Origin: Didymella arachidicola
Taxonomy: Eukaryota > Ascomycota > Dothideomycetes > Pleosporales > Didymellaceae
DNA: 64,000 nucleotides
Direction of reading: 5' to 3'
Assembly (NCBI GenBank): GCA_016630955.3
Contig: CM049989.1
Coordinates: forward strand, 1,488,001 to 1,552,000
The notes under the pieces are model-generated. The model saw only the letters and a list, made by a program, of their open reading frames with translations. It was not told the origin of the DNA and searched no databases. Below, piece by piece: positions 44,706 to 55,513 of the stretch (position 1 is its first letter; every line of letters starts with the position of its first letter). The translations under genes and the position numbers were made by a program.

Positions 44706-46477
44706 ATGGCGTCTCTCAGATCTGTGTGCAGAGCGCCTTTGAGCCAGCTCGCTCGTTGCACAGCTGCTACAAACCACTCAAGAATACTACAGCGCCAATG
44801 GCGGGGATACGCGACCTCGCTGGAGGCCCAGCAGAAGGTAGCTTGCTTCGATAAAGTCGCGGTACGAGCAATGGACTGACGATTGAAAGGTGCTCTCCCA
44901 AGACCTCGAGGACGCCGACCCAACTGTGTACAAGATCATCGAGCGGGTACGACTCACGCCACCAAGCTTCGTTTGCGATTGAAGCTTACCATCATCGCCT
45001 TGTAGGAGAAGAAGCGCCAGAAGCACTTCATTAACCTGATTCCTTCCGAGAACTTCACATCGCAAGCTGTTCTTGATGCGCTTGGCAGTGTTATGCAGAG
45101 TATGTGTCACACATGAACGACCCAAACATAGCTTACCTTGGCTACAGACAAGTACTCGGAAGGGTACCCGGGTCAGCGATACTATGGCGGAAACGAGTTC
45201 ATCGACCAGGCAGAGCGCCTCTGCCAGGAGCGTGCACTCAAGGCATTCAACCTTAGCCCCGAGGAATGGGGTGTCAACGTCCAGCGTGAGCGCGCCTGAA
45301 ACGTGGTGAAGAATCAAGCTGACCTCCTGTAGCCCTCTCTGGCTCTCCCGCCAACCTGTACGCCTACTCCGCCGTCATGAACGTCCACGACCGCATCCTC
45401 GCCCTCGATCTGCCCCACGGCGGCCATTTGTCGCATGGTTATCAGATTCCTGGCAAAAAGATCTCTGCCATCTCCAAGTACTTCGAGACTCTCCCATACA
45501 GGCTGAACGAGAAAACTGGCATCATCGACTACGAGAAGATGGCTGAGCTGGCACACCTCTACCGCCCCAAGGTTATTGTGGCTGGTACATCAGCGTACAG
45601 CCGCTTGATCGAGTACGAGCGGATGCGCAAGCTAGCTGATGAGGTCGGCGCGTACCTGCTCTCTGATATGGCCCACATCTCAGGTCTTGTCGCGGCCGGT
45701 GTCATCCCCTCGCCTTTCCCCTACTCCGATATCGTCACCACAACAACACACAAGTCGCTGCGTGGCCCACGAGGTGCCATGATCTTTTTCCGTAAGGGTG
45801 TCAGGCGCACCGACAAGAAGGGAAACAAGGAGATGTATGATCTCGAGGGACCTATCAACTCCTCAGTGTTTCCCGGTCACCAGGGAGGCCCTCACAACCA
45901 CACTATCACAGCTCTTGCTGTTGCGCTGCAGCAAGCGCAGAGCAAAGAGTTTAAGGAATACCAGCAGCAGGTTCTCGACAACGCACAGGCATTCGCCAAG
46001 CGTCTTGGTGACTCCAAGGAGAACGGTGGTCTGGGCTACAACCTTGTCAGCGGTGGCACAGACAACCACCTCGTCCTTATCGACTTGAAGGACCGCGGTG
46101 TCGATGGTGCGCGAGTCGAGCGTGTTCTTGAGCTCGTCGGTGTTGCGTCGAACAAAAACACAGTCCCTGGTGACAAGTCTGCGCTCAAGCCCGGAGGTCT
46201 GCGTATGGGTACACCTGCCATGACCACTCGTGGCTTTCAGCCCGAGGACTTCAAGCGTGTCGCTGATGTTGTTCACCGTGCTGTTGGCATTACACAGAAA
46301 TTGGACAAGGACGCGAAGAAGAAGGCTGAGGAGACTGGCCGTAAGAACCCCGGCAGCGTTGCTGCGTTCAAGGAGTACGTCGGCGAGGGTGACGACATCA
46401 CTGACATCCTGGAGTTGAGGAAAGAAGTCGAGGACTGGACAGGCACATTCGCCTTGCCTTGGGACAAGCACAACTAA
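44706..46477 (+). CDS. shm1: Serine hydroxymethyltransferase, mitochondrial type
   Basis: PLP enzyme interconverting serine plus tetrahydrofolate with glycine plus methylene-tetrahydrofolate. Five exons (44706-44837, 44890-44946, 45006-45099, 45148-45285, 45333-46477) give 521 aa. The first 37 residues (SVCRAPLSQLARC, RILQRQWRGYATS) form a mitochondrial presequence, which separates it from cytosolic isozymes. Each junction rebuilds conserved sequence, e.g. IIER-EKKRQKHFINLIPSENF, MQ-NKYSEGYPGQRYYGGNEFID and VNVQ-PLSGSPANLYAYSA. The PLP-binding lysine is Lys281 in TTTTHKSLRGPRG. Four small introns sit in the 5' third of the gene. Confidence 0.96.
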
Positions 46478-46877
46478 ACGTGAACATGCAAAAGAGACAA
46501 ATTACGGCGCTGATTCAAATCAAATCAGCACTCCACATAGCAGAAGCAGGAGTTTGGCGATACCGTTTGCTTTGTATATAGGATATCTCATCATATTTTG
46601 CACCTGCAAGTACAGTAGCGATTTGCTCACTTCGACTCTTCACATTCACTTGTGGACTTGTCGCCGTCACCTTCGATCCTTCCTAGAGTCAACAATAACA
46701 ACACCAGTCGCTCGTCGTTTCCCAACCCTTTTCTGTTCAGCATCTCACTCTCTCCGTCATCCTTCTGTATCAGTAACACTTTTGGACAGAAACAAAGGTA
46801 GCCGTTTCATGCTTTCCTACACTCGTTACAACAAAGCCTCTGTTGACCGCACTCGCTTCCAAGTCAGCAGCACCACC
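46478..46877. other. Intergenic spacer
   Basis: 400 bp; SHMT 3' UTR and promoter/leader of the following membrane protein. The downstream frame is open through much of it, but the sequence does not look like part of the protein. Confidence 0.45.
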
Positions 46878-47612
46878 ATGCTAGGCCACACATTTGCTCG
46901 CTTCGTACTAATAGCCGGCGCAACAGCGTTGCCCCAAATCTTCGTCCTGGATATGGGCAGCGTCAACGACGCCGCTGTGGACTCGCCTCCACCGCCACTC
47001 AACACCATCAGCCACGCCTTCGACTGGCCTCAGACAGCTTTCCCCCAATCGACCACCACTACGCCGGTGTACGTGCCAGTGCTGAACTCATCCATGGCCA
47101 CCGCCATCGCAGTCAATAGCACCCGCACCTGCCTACCAACCACCACGGTCATCATCACCCTGCCCAATCCAACGCCCTGGCCCACGCCCACCTCCGAACG
47201 CAACGACGAGAACGACTCTCTCACGGACGGCGAAGACACTACACCCTTCAACACTACAATCTCAGAGCCGCTCTCCAAATGGCCCCACTGGTTCACGGCC
47301 GCCACTTTCACGCTCGTATTCTACGACATCATAACTCTGGGTCTGTTTCTCTGGCTGTGGGTATTTGGGTATCTGTGGTGGTTCCGCCGGGGCAATAATA
47401 GGAGAGGAGCGTGGGGAAGGAGGAATGATGAAAGAGGTGGAATGGAATTGTGGCAGGTGGATATGCCGGCTCTATACGGTGCAGATGGGGATGAGAGGGA
47501 GTGGATGGGAACCACGCGGAATGGGAGGACAAGGAGTGAGAGTGCACAGAGGGCGAGGAGTGCGAGGGAGGCGGAGTTGGAGGGGGAAATGAGGCGGTTG
47601 GGGATGATATGA
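46878..47612 (+). CDS. Hypothetical single-pass membrane protein with signal peptide
   Basis: 244-aa single-exon protein. The chosen ATG has a strong context (CACCACCATGC) and begins a signal peptide (MLGHTFARFVLIAGATALPQ). A Thr/Pro-rich, probably glycosylated extracellular part (about 30-135, several N-x-S/T) is followed by one aromatic-rich transmembrane segment (about 139-169, ending LWVFGYLWWFRRG) and a charged cytosolic tail rich in Arg and Glu. An in-frame ATG at 46809 is possible but would bury the signal peptide. No family recognised. Confidence 0.65.
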   Translation: MLGHTFARFVLIAGATALPQIFVLDMGSVNDAAVDSPPPPLNTISHAFDWPQTAFPQSTTTTPVYVPVLNSSMATAIAVNSTRTCLPTTTVIITLPNPTPWPTPTSERNDENDSLTDGEDTTPFNTTISEPLSKWPHWFTAATFTLVFYDIITLGLFLWLWVFGYLWWFRRGNNRRGAWGRRNDERGGMELWQVDMPALYGADGDEREWMGTTRNGRTRSESAQRARSAREAELEGEMRRLGMI

Positions 47613-47797
47613 CCGGGTCGAAGGAGCGCGAAGGGAAAGCATAGCTGCCGAGCATAAGGTTTGCGGATGAAGCGCATGTCGTATCGCGGTGTATTACATC
47701 GTAAATCTGATCAGCTGTATTTGCAGCCCTCCTCGCAGAACCGAGTAAAAACAATAGTAGTAGTGTCCTTAACCCCGCCCATCTCACCACCCTCTCA

Positions 47798-49966
47798 CTA
47801 TATTTTCATAGTCATCTCTGCGCCGGGCCCCATCTCCCAAAATTCCAGCGTTAGCGCCGCGAGAAAACACGGAATCTCCTTGCGCCCCTCGACCCAGTAA
47901 ACGATCTGGTCCCTGATCTCGCCCGCAAACACGCTCTGCTCGCCGCCCGAGACCTTCATGGTGCCATTCTCGCCATCAAACACAATGCTGTTCTCGCCCT
48001 CGTCATCCGCGGGCTTGAACATGCTGGTCACCTTGACACGCCCGCTGGGCATGAAATCCAGTTTCCAGCCCAAGATGCTGGCGACGGCTTCCCGGAACTC
48101 GAGCGACTTGGCGGCCCAAATCTGCTTGAGGCGGGACTGCTTTTTCTCCGAGGACGCGAGCGAGTGGCGCAGCTCTTCTAGTTCGTCCTGAGCGGCTTCG
48201 AATGTCGCGAAGGGCACGGTTTTGGGCGGGGCGGTCCCGGCGGAGAGCTGTGCGAGGAGTTGGGTGTTCGCGGCGCGTAGCGTGCGGACGGTGGAGAGCT
48301 TGAGAGCTTCGGCGTCGGCCGTGGGGTTTGATTTTAGCTCGAGGACGCGGGTTCGTGTGCTTTCTTTGAGTTTCTTGAGCTGTGAGTGCTGCGCTTTGTA
48401 TTCGGTTTGGATGAGCTTGAGTTTCTTCTCGAGCTCGGAGAGGGTGTCGGTGAGCTCGCGGTTTTTGCGGCGCAGTTCGCCGACGCGCTCGTCGGTGTCG
48501 TCGGTGGGGAGAGGGCGCTTCTGACCTGTGATGGGAGTTGCAATGGGGTCGAGCTTCTCGATGCTGGCGAGCTCTTTCTGGAGCTTAGTGAGCTCTTTGC
48601 GGTGCTCGTCGACGAGTGATTCGAGCTCAGCTATCCGTTGCGACTTCGCCGCGTCGTAGGAGTCTGGCTGCATCTCGCGCTCTTCATCGTCGAAGGCCTT
48701 GACCTGGGCACGCAAAAACTCGACCTCTTTCATTGCCAGCGCCTTTTGACGTTCGAGCCTGGCGCGGGCTTGCGACTCCTTCGCACTGGGTGCGCTGCTC
48801 GTTGTTGCGGAGGTCTTAAGCTGTTGGATCTCAGCTTGCAGTTTGGCCTTTTCGTCCTCCAACGCTTGGATGTTGGCCTCCTTCACGGTCAGTTCTGGTT
48901 TGATCTCGCCCAGCTTGTTGAGAAGATCAGCTTTGTCTATGCGCTCCTGGATGAAAGCTCGTGCGAGATCCTGGGGCGTCTCGAACTGCAGCTCGCCGTT
49001 CTCATTAGCCTCAGACTCGAGGTACGAGGTCCACGAGTCGCGCTCCTCTTCGAGAACTTGTTTCCTCATCTGAGCTTCCCCGAGCTGCCTCTGCAGATCA
49101 TCCATCATCTTCAGCTTCATCTGCAGTGTGCGCTTCTCTTCCTCGACAACCTCAATGGCCTTGTGCTGTTTCTTGAAGTTTCTAAGCTCCGTGTTCTGCT
49201 CTCGTGTCAAAGCCTCAAGCTTCTGAATGTGTGCAACCTGATCAGAAAGCTCCCTCTTGATGATAGCGAGAGTTTCCGCGTCACCTGTGATCGTCTTGAG
49301 TCGCAGGACTTCGGCTTCCAGCTGCCCGACCTCCTCTTCCCGCTGCCCCAGCTTCTTCTGGGCTGCCTGCAGCGCATTGACTTTGGCGACCAAGTCTTTC
49401 TGTACTTCCTCGACACTCTCTTTCAGCCGCTGGTGTTCTGCTTGCAAGTTGTTGTATCGATGCTCGCTCTGACGCTGCGACGATGCCAAGTCCTCTTTGG
49501 CCTCGTCGTAGTCCTCTTGTAACGACTGCGCCTTCTCTTGGCTTTGCCGGAGCCGCCTCTCCAGATCGCGCCGTTCGTTCTCGGCCCTTGTTTGCACCTC
49601 GGTCATCTCCTTGGACAGCGCTTCGTACTTCTTCGCTGTCTGGGCATTCGCCGTCTCTGCTTGTTGCGCCTTGCGGAACTCGGCCTCGGCGCGGCTCTGT
49701 GCATCTCTGATCTCTTGGTCAAGCTCGACCTTGAGCATAGCCTTCTCTTGCTTCGCTGTCTCGAGTTCATAGCGCAGTGTGTTCAGCTGCGCGCGCAGGT
49801 CCTCATTCACAGGGTTGTCGGGTACGACGGTGTGCGGCGCATTCGTCATTGTCGAGGTACGCAGTGTGTTGCGAAAAGTTTGTCTCAATGGCTCTTTCTG
49901 AGGCGGCGACTCTTCCACCCCAGTGAAGAGGTTGAAGCTCGGCTGATTCGTGCGATTGAAGGCCAT
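47798..49966 (-). CDS. mad1: Spindle assembly checkpoint protein Mad1
   Basis: 722-aa coiled-coil protein that recruits Mad2 at unattached kinetochores and nuclear pores. After a short disordered head, coiled coil runs from about residue 50 to 610 with dense Glu/Lys/Gln/Leu heptads. The C-terminal globular domain has the family signature ILGWKLDFMPSGRVKVTSMF. A Mad2-interaction-like stretch probably lies just before it. Single exon. The long ORF on the opposite strand (48638-49522) is a shadow of this coding sequence. Confidence 0.92.
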   Translation of the reverse strand: MAFNRTNQPSFNLFTGVEESPPQKEPLRQTFRNTLRTSTMTNAPHTVVPDNPVNEDLRAQLNTLRYELETAKQEKAMLKVELDQEIRDAQSRAEAEFRKAQQAETANAQTAKKYEALSKEMTEVQTRAENERRDLERRLRQSQEKAQSLQEDYDEAKEDLASSQRQSEHRYNNLQAEHQRLKESVEEVQKDLVAKVNALQAAQKKLGQREEEVGQLEAEVLRLKTITGDAETLAIIKRELSDQVAHIQKLEALTREQNTELRNFKKQHKAIEVVEEEKRTLQMKLKMMDDLQRQLGEAQMRKQVLEEERDSWTSYLESEANENGELQFETPQDLARAFIQERIDKADLLNKLGEIKPELTVKEANIQALEDEKAKLQAEIQQLKTSATTSSAPSAKESQARARLERQKALAMKEVEFLRAQVKAFDDEEREMQPDSYDAAKSQRIAELESLVDEHRKELTKLQKELASIEKLDPIATPITGQKRPLPTDDTDERVGELRRKNRELTDTLSELEKKLKLIQTEYKAQHSQLKKLKESTRTRVLELKSNPTADAEALKLSTVRTLRAANTQLLAQLSAGTAPPKTVPFATFEAAQDELEELRHSLASSEKKQSRLKQIWAAKSLEFREAVASILGWKLDFMPSGRVKVTSMFKPADDEGENSIVFDGENGTMKVSGGEQSVFAGEIRDQIVYWVEGRKEIPCFLAALTLEFWEMGPGAEMTMKI

Positions 49967-50311
49967 GGTGTGGGAGTCTTTGTTGGCTGCTGTGTCACAA
50001 AACAGGCAAAGCGGTTGATATCGTGTCCACCGCTAAAAAAGGGACCGGCCTAGGGTCGCGACATGTCTCCAATGTGCTAGCTCGACAAGGGAGGGTGTGC
50101 TGCGGGGTTAGTATGTGTTTGCGGTAAAGGTGGTGTTTGTTGATCGTGAAAGGGCAGGCACGATGCGAACGGCAACGGCAAGTGGGCCTTAGCGCGCCCC
50201 AGCTCGACTCGTCGCGAATGCACGTGCAAGCTGCATGAAGGCGTAGATTACTCCATTTAGCTATCTACTTGCTTGTAATCTCGATCAGTATGTGCAATAG
50301 TGCTGTCTAGG
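49967..50311. other. Spacer between Mad1 start and LCMT stop
   Basis: 345 bp; Mad1 promoter and 3' UTR of the methyltransferase gene. Confidence 0.45.
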
Positions 50312-51455
50312 CTATGCCTGCTCTTGCACGTCCGCCCAGGCCCTCGAAAACACATCGCTGTCTCCATTTCTCCAGCCCCATGCAATGCAGTAGTGCTTCA
50401 GCAGTAGCTCTAGTTCCTCCAACTCGTCTAGCATCTCGAGGCCTGCGACGCGCTCCTTTTCGTCTTCGGGTATCCATTGCTTCCATATGAAGTCTGTGTC
50501 TGCCGCTCTTGTGCCGTGCTCGAGTCCATAGCCGCTTAGTCGTGCTCTTTGGTCGCCGAGCGAGGGATACGCGGTAAGGGTGGGAAGGTGAATGTTGCGT
50601 GTCTGCAGGTTCGAGATCATGGTTCTGCCAAAGGCATCTTGTGGCAGTATTGGCTCGTAAAGTACCAGAGACACTGGAGTCGCGGGTCGCAAGTACTGTG
50701 TGGTGAAAGCAGAGATGATGCCCTGCACAGTCTGCGGCTGCAGGTACACTAGACACATCTCAGAGAGGATCAAAGTGGGTATGCCAGGATCGAGGTTCGG
50801 TAGCTCGGGTAGCGGCGCATCGTGTTGAGGACTGGCTAGTGTGCGCAAGTCGAGCGCGTGTATGTTGTATGTCGCTGAATGGTATGAGGTTGATGTTTTG
50901 GGTATCTGGAGCAGCTTGCGGTAGAGCGCTGGCTGTCTCTGTATGCAGGCGATCTTAGGCAATGTGTTGGTAGGAAAGTCGATCTCGTGATACACAAGAC
51001 GAACGTCAGGATAGGCGTCGAGGAGGCGGAAGAAGCGTGTGTCGGTGCCAGCACCGAGCGACACGATCTGCTTCGCCGAGGACGGATAGGCGAGGAGAAA
51101 GTTGGTGACGAGCAGGTCGATTGCGGAGGTGCGGACATAAGAGCCTGTAGTAACGTTAACGTCGTCCGAGGAAGTCACCTGTGTGTGGAGGCGTACCTCT
51201 GTTGAGCAACGGCAGCCTCCTTGTCGAGGGCTGTGTTGCAAACAGCCTCGCATACGGGTCATGCAGGTAGCCCAGCTCGACGCAGCTCACCCTGCTCCCC
51301 GCCGCGTCTTGGTCGGTGCCTTTGACGGCATTGTCGCGCGCTTCGTCGCCAGAGCCGCCGGTTCCGCCTCTACCGCGTCCTCGTCCTCTGGGTCCTCCAC
51401 CGCGGCCGGATCCGAGGAGTGTCTTGAGGTTCGGTATCTGGTTAGAAGATGTCAT
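50312..51455 (-). CDS. ppm1: Leucine carboxyl methyltransferase 1 (PP2A methyltransferase, Ppm1)
   Basis: SAM-dependent enzyme that methylates the C-terminal leucine of the PP2A catalytic subunit. Two exons (51455-51197 and 51144-50312; 52-nt intron) give 363 aa. The junction restores LLNRGSYVRTSAIDLLV, a conserved family block. The SAM-binding motif is IVSLGAGTDTRFFRL, followed by YHEIDFPTNT and the substrate-side LILSEMCLVYLQP. The N-terminus carries an Arg-Gly-rich stretch (GRGGGPRGRGRGRGG), seen in many filamentous-fungal members. It is divergent from Rpb5 with starts 224 bp apart. Confidence 0.93.
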
Positions 51456-51679
51456 GGTTCGGCTGCTGCAGCAAGCTCGAGAGCTTCCCATGGTGGGGTC
51501 AGGCTAGCGTTGATCTAGGACGTGAAGGGGCAAGTGCAAGCGGGACGCGCCAAGCCAGGCCGACTCGCCGTCTTTGAACTTTTGCGCGCCTTTGATCGCG
51601 AAGCCTGCCAGAGCTGTCGCTGCATCCACCTCGAACCTCTCACCCACCCAATCTCCCCGCCGAGCATACCGCTGCCACC
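51456..51679. promoter_or_regulatory. Compact bidirectional promoter of ppm1 and rpb5
   Basis: Only 224 bp between two divergent starts, so the two housekeeping genes must share promoter sequence. No TATA box is evident. Confidence 0.55.
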
Positions 51680-52494
51680 ATGTCCGACGAGAGGCAACCG
51701 AGCGCGAGCCTGATCCGCATGTGGAGGGTCTGGCGCACAACCAAGGAGATGATGAACGACCGCGTAGGATGCGCCAGCACCCGCACGAGCTGCGAACAAC
51801 GGCGCTGACACTGCAAAGGGCTACCAGATTCTCGAGGACGATATCAATATGCCGCTCGACGAGTTCGCAGACAAGTACGGCCGCGCTGACGGCGAGACCG
51901 AGTATGCGACCAGCAAAGACGACCCTTGGAGCGCTGATACTAACGCTGTGCAGCCGTACGAAGCTCAACTTCTCCGCCCATCCCGGCGAAGAGATGCTCG
52001 CAAAACACACCCCGGTGGCTACCAAGAAGGACCCTGAGCCACGACCGCAGATAGGCACAATATGGGTCGAGTTCAACAGCGACGAGAACGTCGGTCTGAA
52101 GCAGCTGCGCGAATACATGCAGCATCTCGTCAACGGCCAGTTCTACTCTGGCATCATGGTTACCGTCAAGCCCATGACCGGCATGGCCATTCGACTGTTG
52201 CGCGGCTCAACCACTTTGAGCGAAGGGCCCAAGGGCGGTGTCGAGGTATTCGTTGAGCAGGATCTGCTGGTCAACATCACAAAGCACGAGCTGGTCCCCA
52301 AGCACGTCCTGCTTAGCGAGGAGGAGAAACAGCAGCTACTTAAGAGGTACCGTCTGAAGGCCACTCAGCTTCCCAGGATTCAGTCCACAGATCCCGTTGC
52401 CAAGTACCTAGGGTTGAAGCGCGGTGCGGTGGTGAAGATTATCCGAAAATCGGAGACTGCTGGTCGATACGCCTCTTACCGATGGGTTATTTGA
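51680..52494 (+). CDS. rpb5: RNA polymerase I/II/III subunit RPABC1 (Rpb5)
   Basis: Shared subunit of the three nuclear RNA polymerases. Three exons (51680-51763, 51819-51901, 51954-52494; introns of 55 and 52 nt) give 235 aa. The N-terminal jaw domain starts MSDERQPSASLIRMWRVWRT; splicing joins MMNDR to GYQILEDDINMPLDEF and ETD to RTKLNFSAHPG. The archaeal RpoH-like C-terminal domain is intact (HELVPKHVLLSEEEKQQLL, LPRIQSTDPVAKYLGLKRG) and ends in the invariant RYASYRWVI-like tail. Confidence 0.96.
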
Positions 52495-53143
52495 GACGGC
52501 AGGCGCAAAGGGCAGAGAAGGACGCAAACGCGAGGGTTGGGTGCAGCCGTACATTCGGCAAGCAGACCCTGCCGTGCAGCATCAGGGACACCGGAGGGAT
52601 ACTTTGAGAAGACCAGAAGAGGCAGAAGGGGACCAGGAGAGGCAGATTCATATTGCGCGGCGTTCGGCGAACGGGAAAATCACCCTCGAGGATGATTGGC
52701 ATTTGCAGAAAAGCAAGAAGGAAATCGAGACGACTCACGTCCAACCCTTGTATACCACTGAAAGCATGCATTTACAGCGATATCGCATTACATCAGCTAT
52801 CTTGGATGCATGTGACAGTGACAACAGGGAAACAAACAAAAGATCAGACTTGACTGCACAATAGGCCGTGTGTGTGCAAACAGGCCGGTGATAGCTCCGC
52901 GTCCAGATATTGCCTACACAAACTTGCCCACCTACCACTCCGCATAGGACAATCACGTTGTCTCGATCCATCGTGGTTGCAGCGCAGAGCAAGCGCGCTG
53001 CTCGCATACTCATCTTGCAGTTCTCAAAAGCCAAATGACTCAAAAAAGTGAGCTGCCGCAGTACAGTTCACCTCCTCTGGGAGGAACGTGTTCTTAATGT
53101 TATATTGAATTGCCTAGATTACACGGTGGGCTCAAAAAAGGAA
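52495..53143. other. Spacer between Rpb5 and tRNA-Gln
   Basis: About 650 bp; Rpb5 3' UTR and tRNA downstream flank. Overlapping short ORFs only. Confidence 0.45.
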
Positions 53144-53227
53144 GGTCTTGCCCGGAATCGAACCGGGGTTGCCGGAAAACACTGAGACGATCAGAATCCG
53201 GAGTGATAACCGCTACACTACAAAACC
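53144..53227 (-). tRNA. tRNA-Gln (anticodon CTG) with 13-nt intron
   Basis: On the minus strand the acceptor arms GGTTTTG and CAAGACC pair over 7 bp with one G-T pair. The D arm is GTG...CAC; the anticodon stem CCGGA/TCCGG encloses TTCTGA, giving anticodon CTG at 53194-53192; the T arm is CCCGG-TTCGATT-CCGGG. A 13-nt intron (53190-53178) lies directly after position 37, the canonical nuclear tRNA intron site. The internal B box GGTTCGATTCC supports Pol III transcription. Confidence 0.93.
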
Positions 53228-53417
53228 GTGGTGTGGTTTGATGGAAGCGAGATCCAAAAGTATAATATATAGAGTAGCTACGTTTTGTACGGAGTAATAT
53301 CCTCGGACAGTGAAATCCTTGCCATCAGGATCCGTGTAATTTGAAGCAGCGGAATACGTACGTAAACGCAGGGCCGGCGAAATGCACAACTTTGCCGACC
53401 ACTGCACCGAAGCATCC

Positions 53418-55202
53418 TCACAACCTCGCCTGAGCCTCGTCCTTAACAACCCTTCCAAACTTGCCAGCCTTCTCTTTGTCTCGCAACACCCTCCTCAGAA
53501 TCTTGCCCGATGGCGACTTGGGAATCTCCTTGATCTGCGACAGAAGCAGGTCAGCTCGGCGTCTGTCTTCGACATCAGAAACTTACAAATTCGACCTGAG
53601 CCACCCACTTATACCTGACCTTCTTCTCTTTTACGTATTTGATAATCTCCCTGCCGACCTTCTCGCTCTCCTCTACGCCAGGCTTCAGGGCAATGTAAGC
53701 CTTCGGCAGCTCCCCGCTGTAGTCGTCCTTGACACTCATGACCGCCACATCCTCGACCTTCTCGTGGCCCAAGAGCAAATCCTCCAGTTCTGCAGGCGCG
53801 ACACCAATGCCCTTGACTTTGATGAGTTCCTTGATGCGATCGCTAATGTGGATCATGTTCTCCTCGTCAATGCTGCCCTGATCACCCGTATGCAGGAAGC
53901 CGTCCTTATCGAACGTCTCTGCAGTCGCTTTCGGGTTATTCAAGTACCCCATTACCACCTGCGGCCCGCGCGCCAGTACCTCGCCATCCTCGTTCAGACC
54001 AGCCTCGGAGCCATCGGGACGGATGATTTTGACCTCGGTCGACGCTACGATCGCGCCGCCTGAGTGCGCATACTTGTAGTCGAACTTTTCGGGGGGGTGC
54101 GCTGTGATGCAGGAGCAGCTCTCGGTCATGCCGTAGCCCTGCTTGAACCCTGTGTTCGGGAACTTCTTCTGCAGCAGCTGGATGATTTCTTCTGAGAGCG
54201 GGGCCGCGCCCGACGAGAATCGCGTTACGTGCGAAAGGTCGTACTTGTCGACGATGGGATCGCGGACCAGTCGGATCAGGATTGGAGGCACGAGGAGAAG
54301 CTCGCTGAGCTTGTACGAGCAGATCGTATTCAGCATGCCTTCCATGGTAAACTGCGGGAGCATGATTACTTCGGCGTTGAGCAGGATTGGCAGGTGCATT
54401 TGGTGAACCAAACCGGTGATGTGGAAGAGAGGCAGAACGGCCATAATCTTATTCTGGGTTTCGGGCGTGATTTGCTGGATCTGGAGACACTGCGCGATTA
54501 CGTTAGAATGGGCGATCATGACAGCCTTGGGCAGTCCGGTGGTGCCGCTTGAGAACGAGAGAAAGCCGCATACGTCTCTGTTCTTTTTGCCGGCGGGGAT
54601 CTTGAAAGCTGCGGCTTGATCATTCTTGCCGTACGACTCGCCGATCTTGATGAGCTCTTTCACAGTAGTGTAGCCTGGGAGCTCGCCCTCGAGCAAGAAC
54701 ACGTTTGACTGCGGCAGTCCAGCGGCCTTTGCACTGGCAGACGCAACCTCCATGCTTTCAGGTGTGGTCATCAGGAATTTTGAATCCGCAGTCTTCAGCG
54801 CGAATGTCATCTCTTCGACATTGTATGCTGGGCTCGCGCCACTGATCTTCGCTCCTACACGTAGACCTGCGAACATAGCGACCGGATACCAGACGGTGTT
54901 TTGGCCGAACAGCGAAACGGTGTCGCCCTCTTTGATACCATACTTCTTGACGAGCGCTGTAGCGATGTAGGTCGAGTACTTCTTGACTTCTGCCCAGTCG
55001 ACCCGTTCCTTTGTAATAGCATTCTGGAAGCCAGCAAGCTCGTTTGGGTGGTACTTGTTGATAGGTGAGTAGGATGAATCAAATAACCAGTCCCAGACCG
55101 TCAGCTCGGTAGGAACTGAGGTGGGTTAATTACGAGATCAAGACGAGGTATCTTGTTGAACTTACGGTCAATTGGAGGCTGTCTCGACTTGAAAATGACC
55201 AT
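53418..55202 (-). CDS. 4-coumarate-CoA ligase-like acyl-CoA synthetase, probably peroxisomal
   Basis: Adenylate-forming enzyme that activates a carboxylic acid as its CoA thioester. Three exons (55202-55166, 55115-53587, 53534-53418; introns of 50 and 52 nt) give 560 aa. Motifs: P-loop FLSFSSGTTGLPKAV (from about 197), GYGMTES, HTGD, the hinge SDRIKELIKVKG, and catalytic Lys533 in IPKSPSGKILRR, which lies in exon 3. The C-terminus ARL is a plausible PTS1 peroxisomal signal. The closest group is fungal 4CL-like ligases; fatty or aromatic acid substrate cannot be decided. It is divergent from a 3-hydroxyacyl-CoA dehydrogenase, which suggests a shared beta-oxidation-type role. Confidence 0.92.
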
Positions 55203-55513
55203 CTTTACTGTTGAATGAGGGCCACTCGATTAACTGCTTCACGGAACGAATTGTAGCTCGGTCGACAATGCAGTTGCAGGTCGAGCTGGCAAGTCGGACC
55301 TTTTCGACGCACAAGAGGGAACAGAGTCACGCAACTCAAGAAATGGAGAATCCATGATGTCTCCTCGGCGCCACAAGCTGTCGGTTCGCGATGTTCGAGT
55401 CGGTCGTCGTGCGGGGATGACGGGAGCTTGCAGGCGGACAGGCGGGGTTGGAAGCTGCTCCCAAGAGCTACCCACATTTGGACACCCTGTCACAACAAAA
55501 CACCAGCGACGCC
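55203..55513. promoter_or_regulatory. Bidirectional promoter of acyl-CoA ligase and hydroxyacyl-CoA dehydrogenase
   Basis: 311 bp between two divergent starts of functionally compatible genes; co-regulation is inferred from position. Confidence 0.5.

Noticed and set aside
48638..49522. 294-codon ORF on the plus strand
   Set aside because: It is antisense to the Mad1 coiled coil; repeated Glu/Lys/Leu codons give Leu/Phe-rich reverse frames free of stops. No family resemblance.
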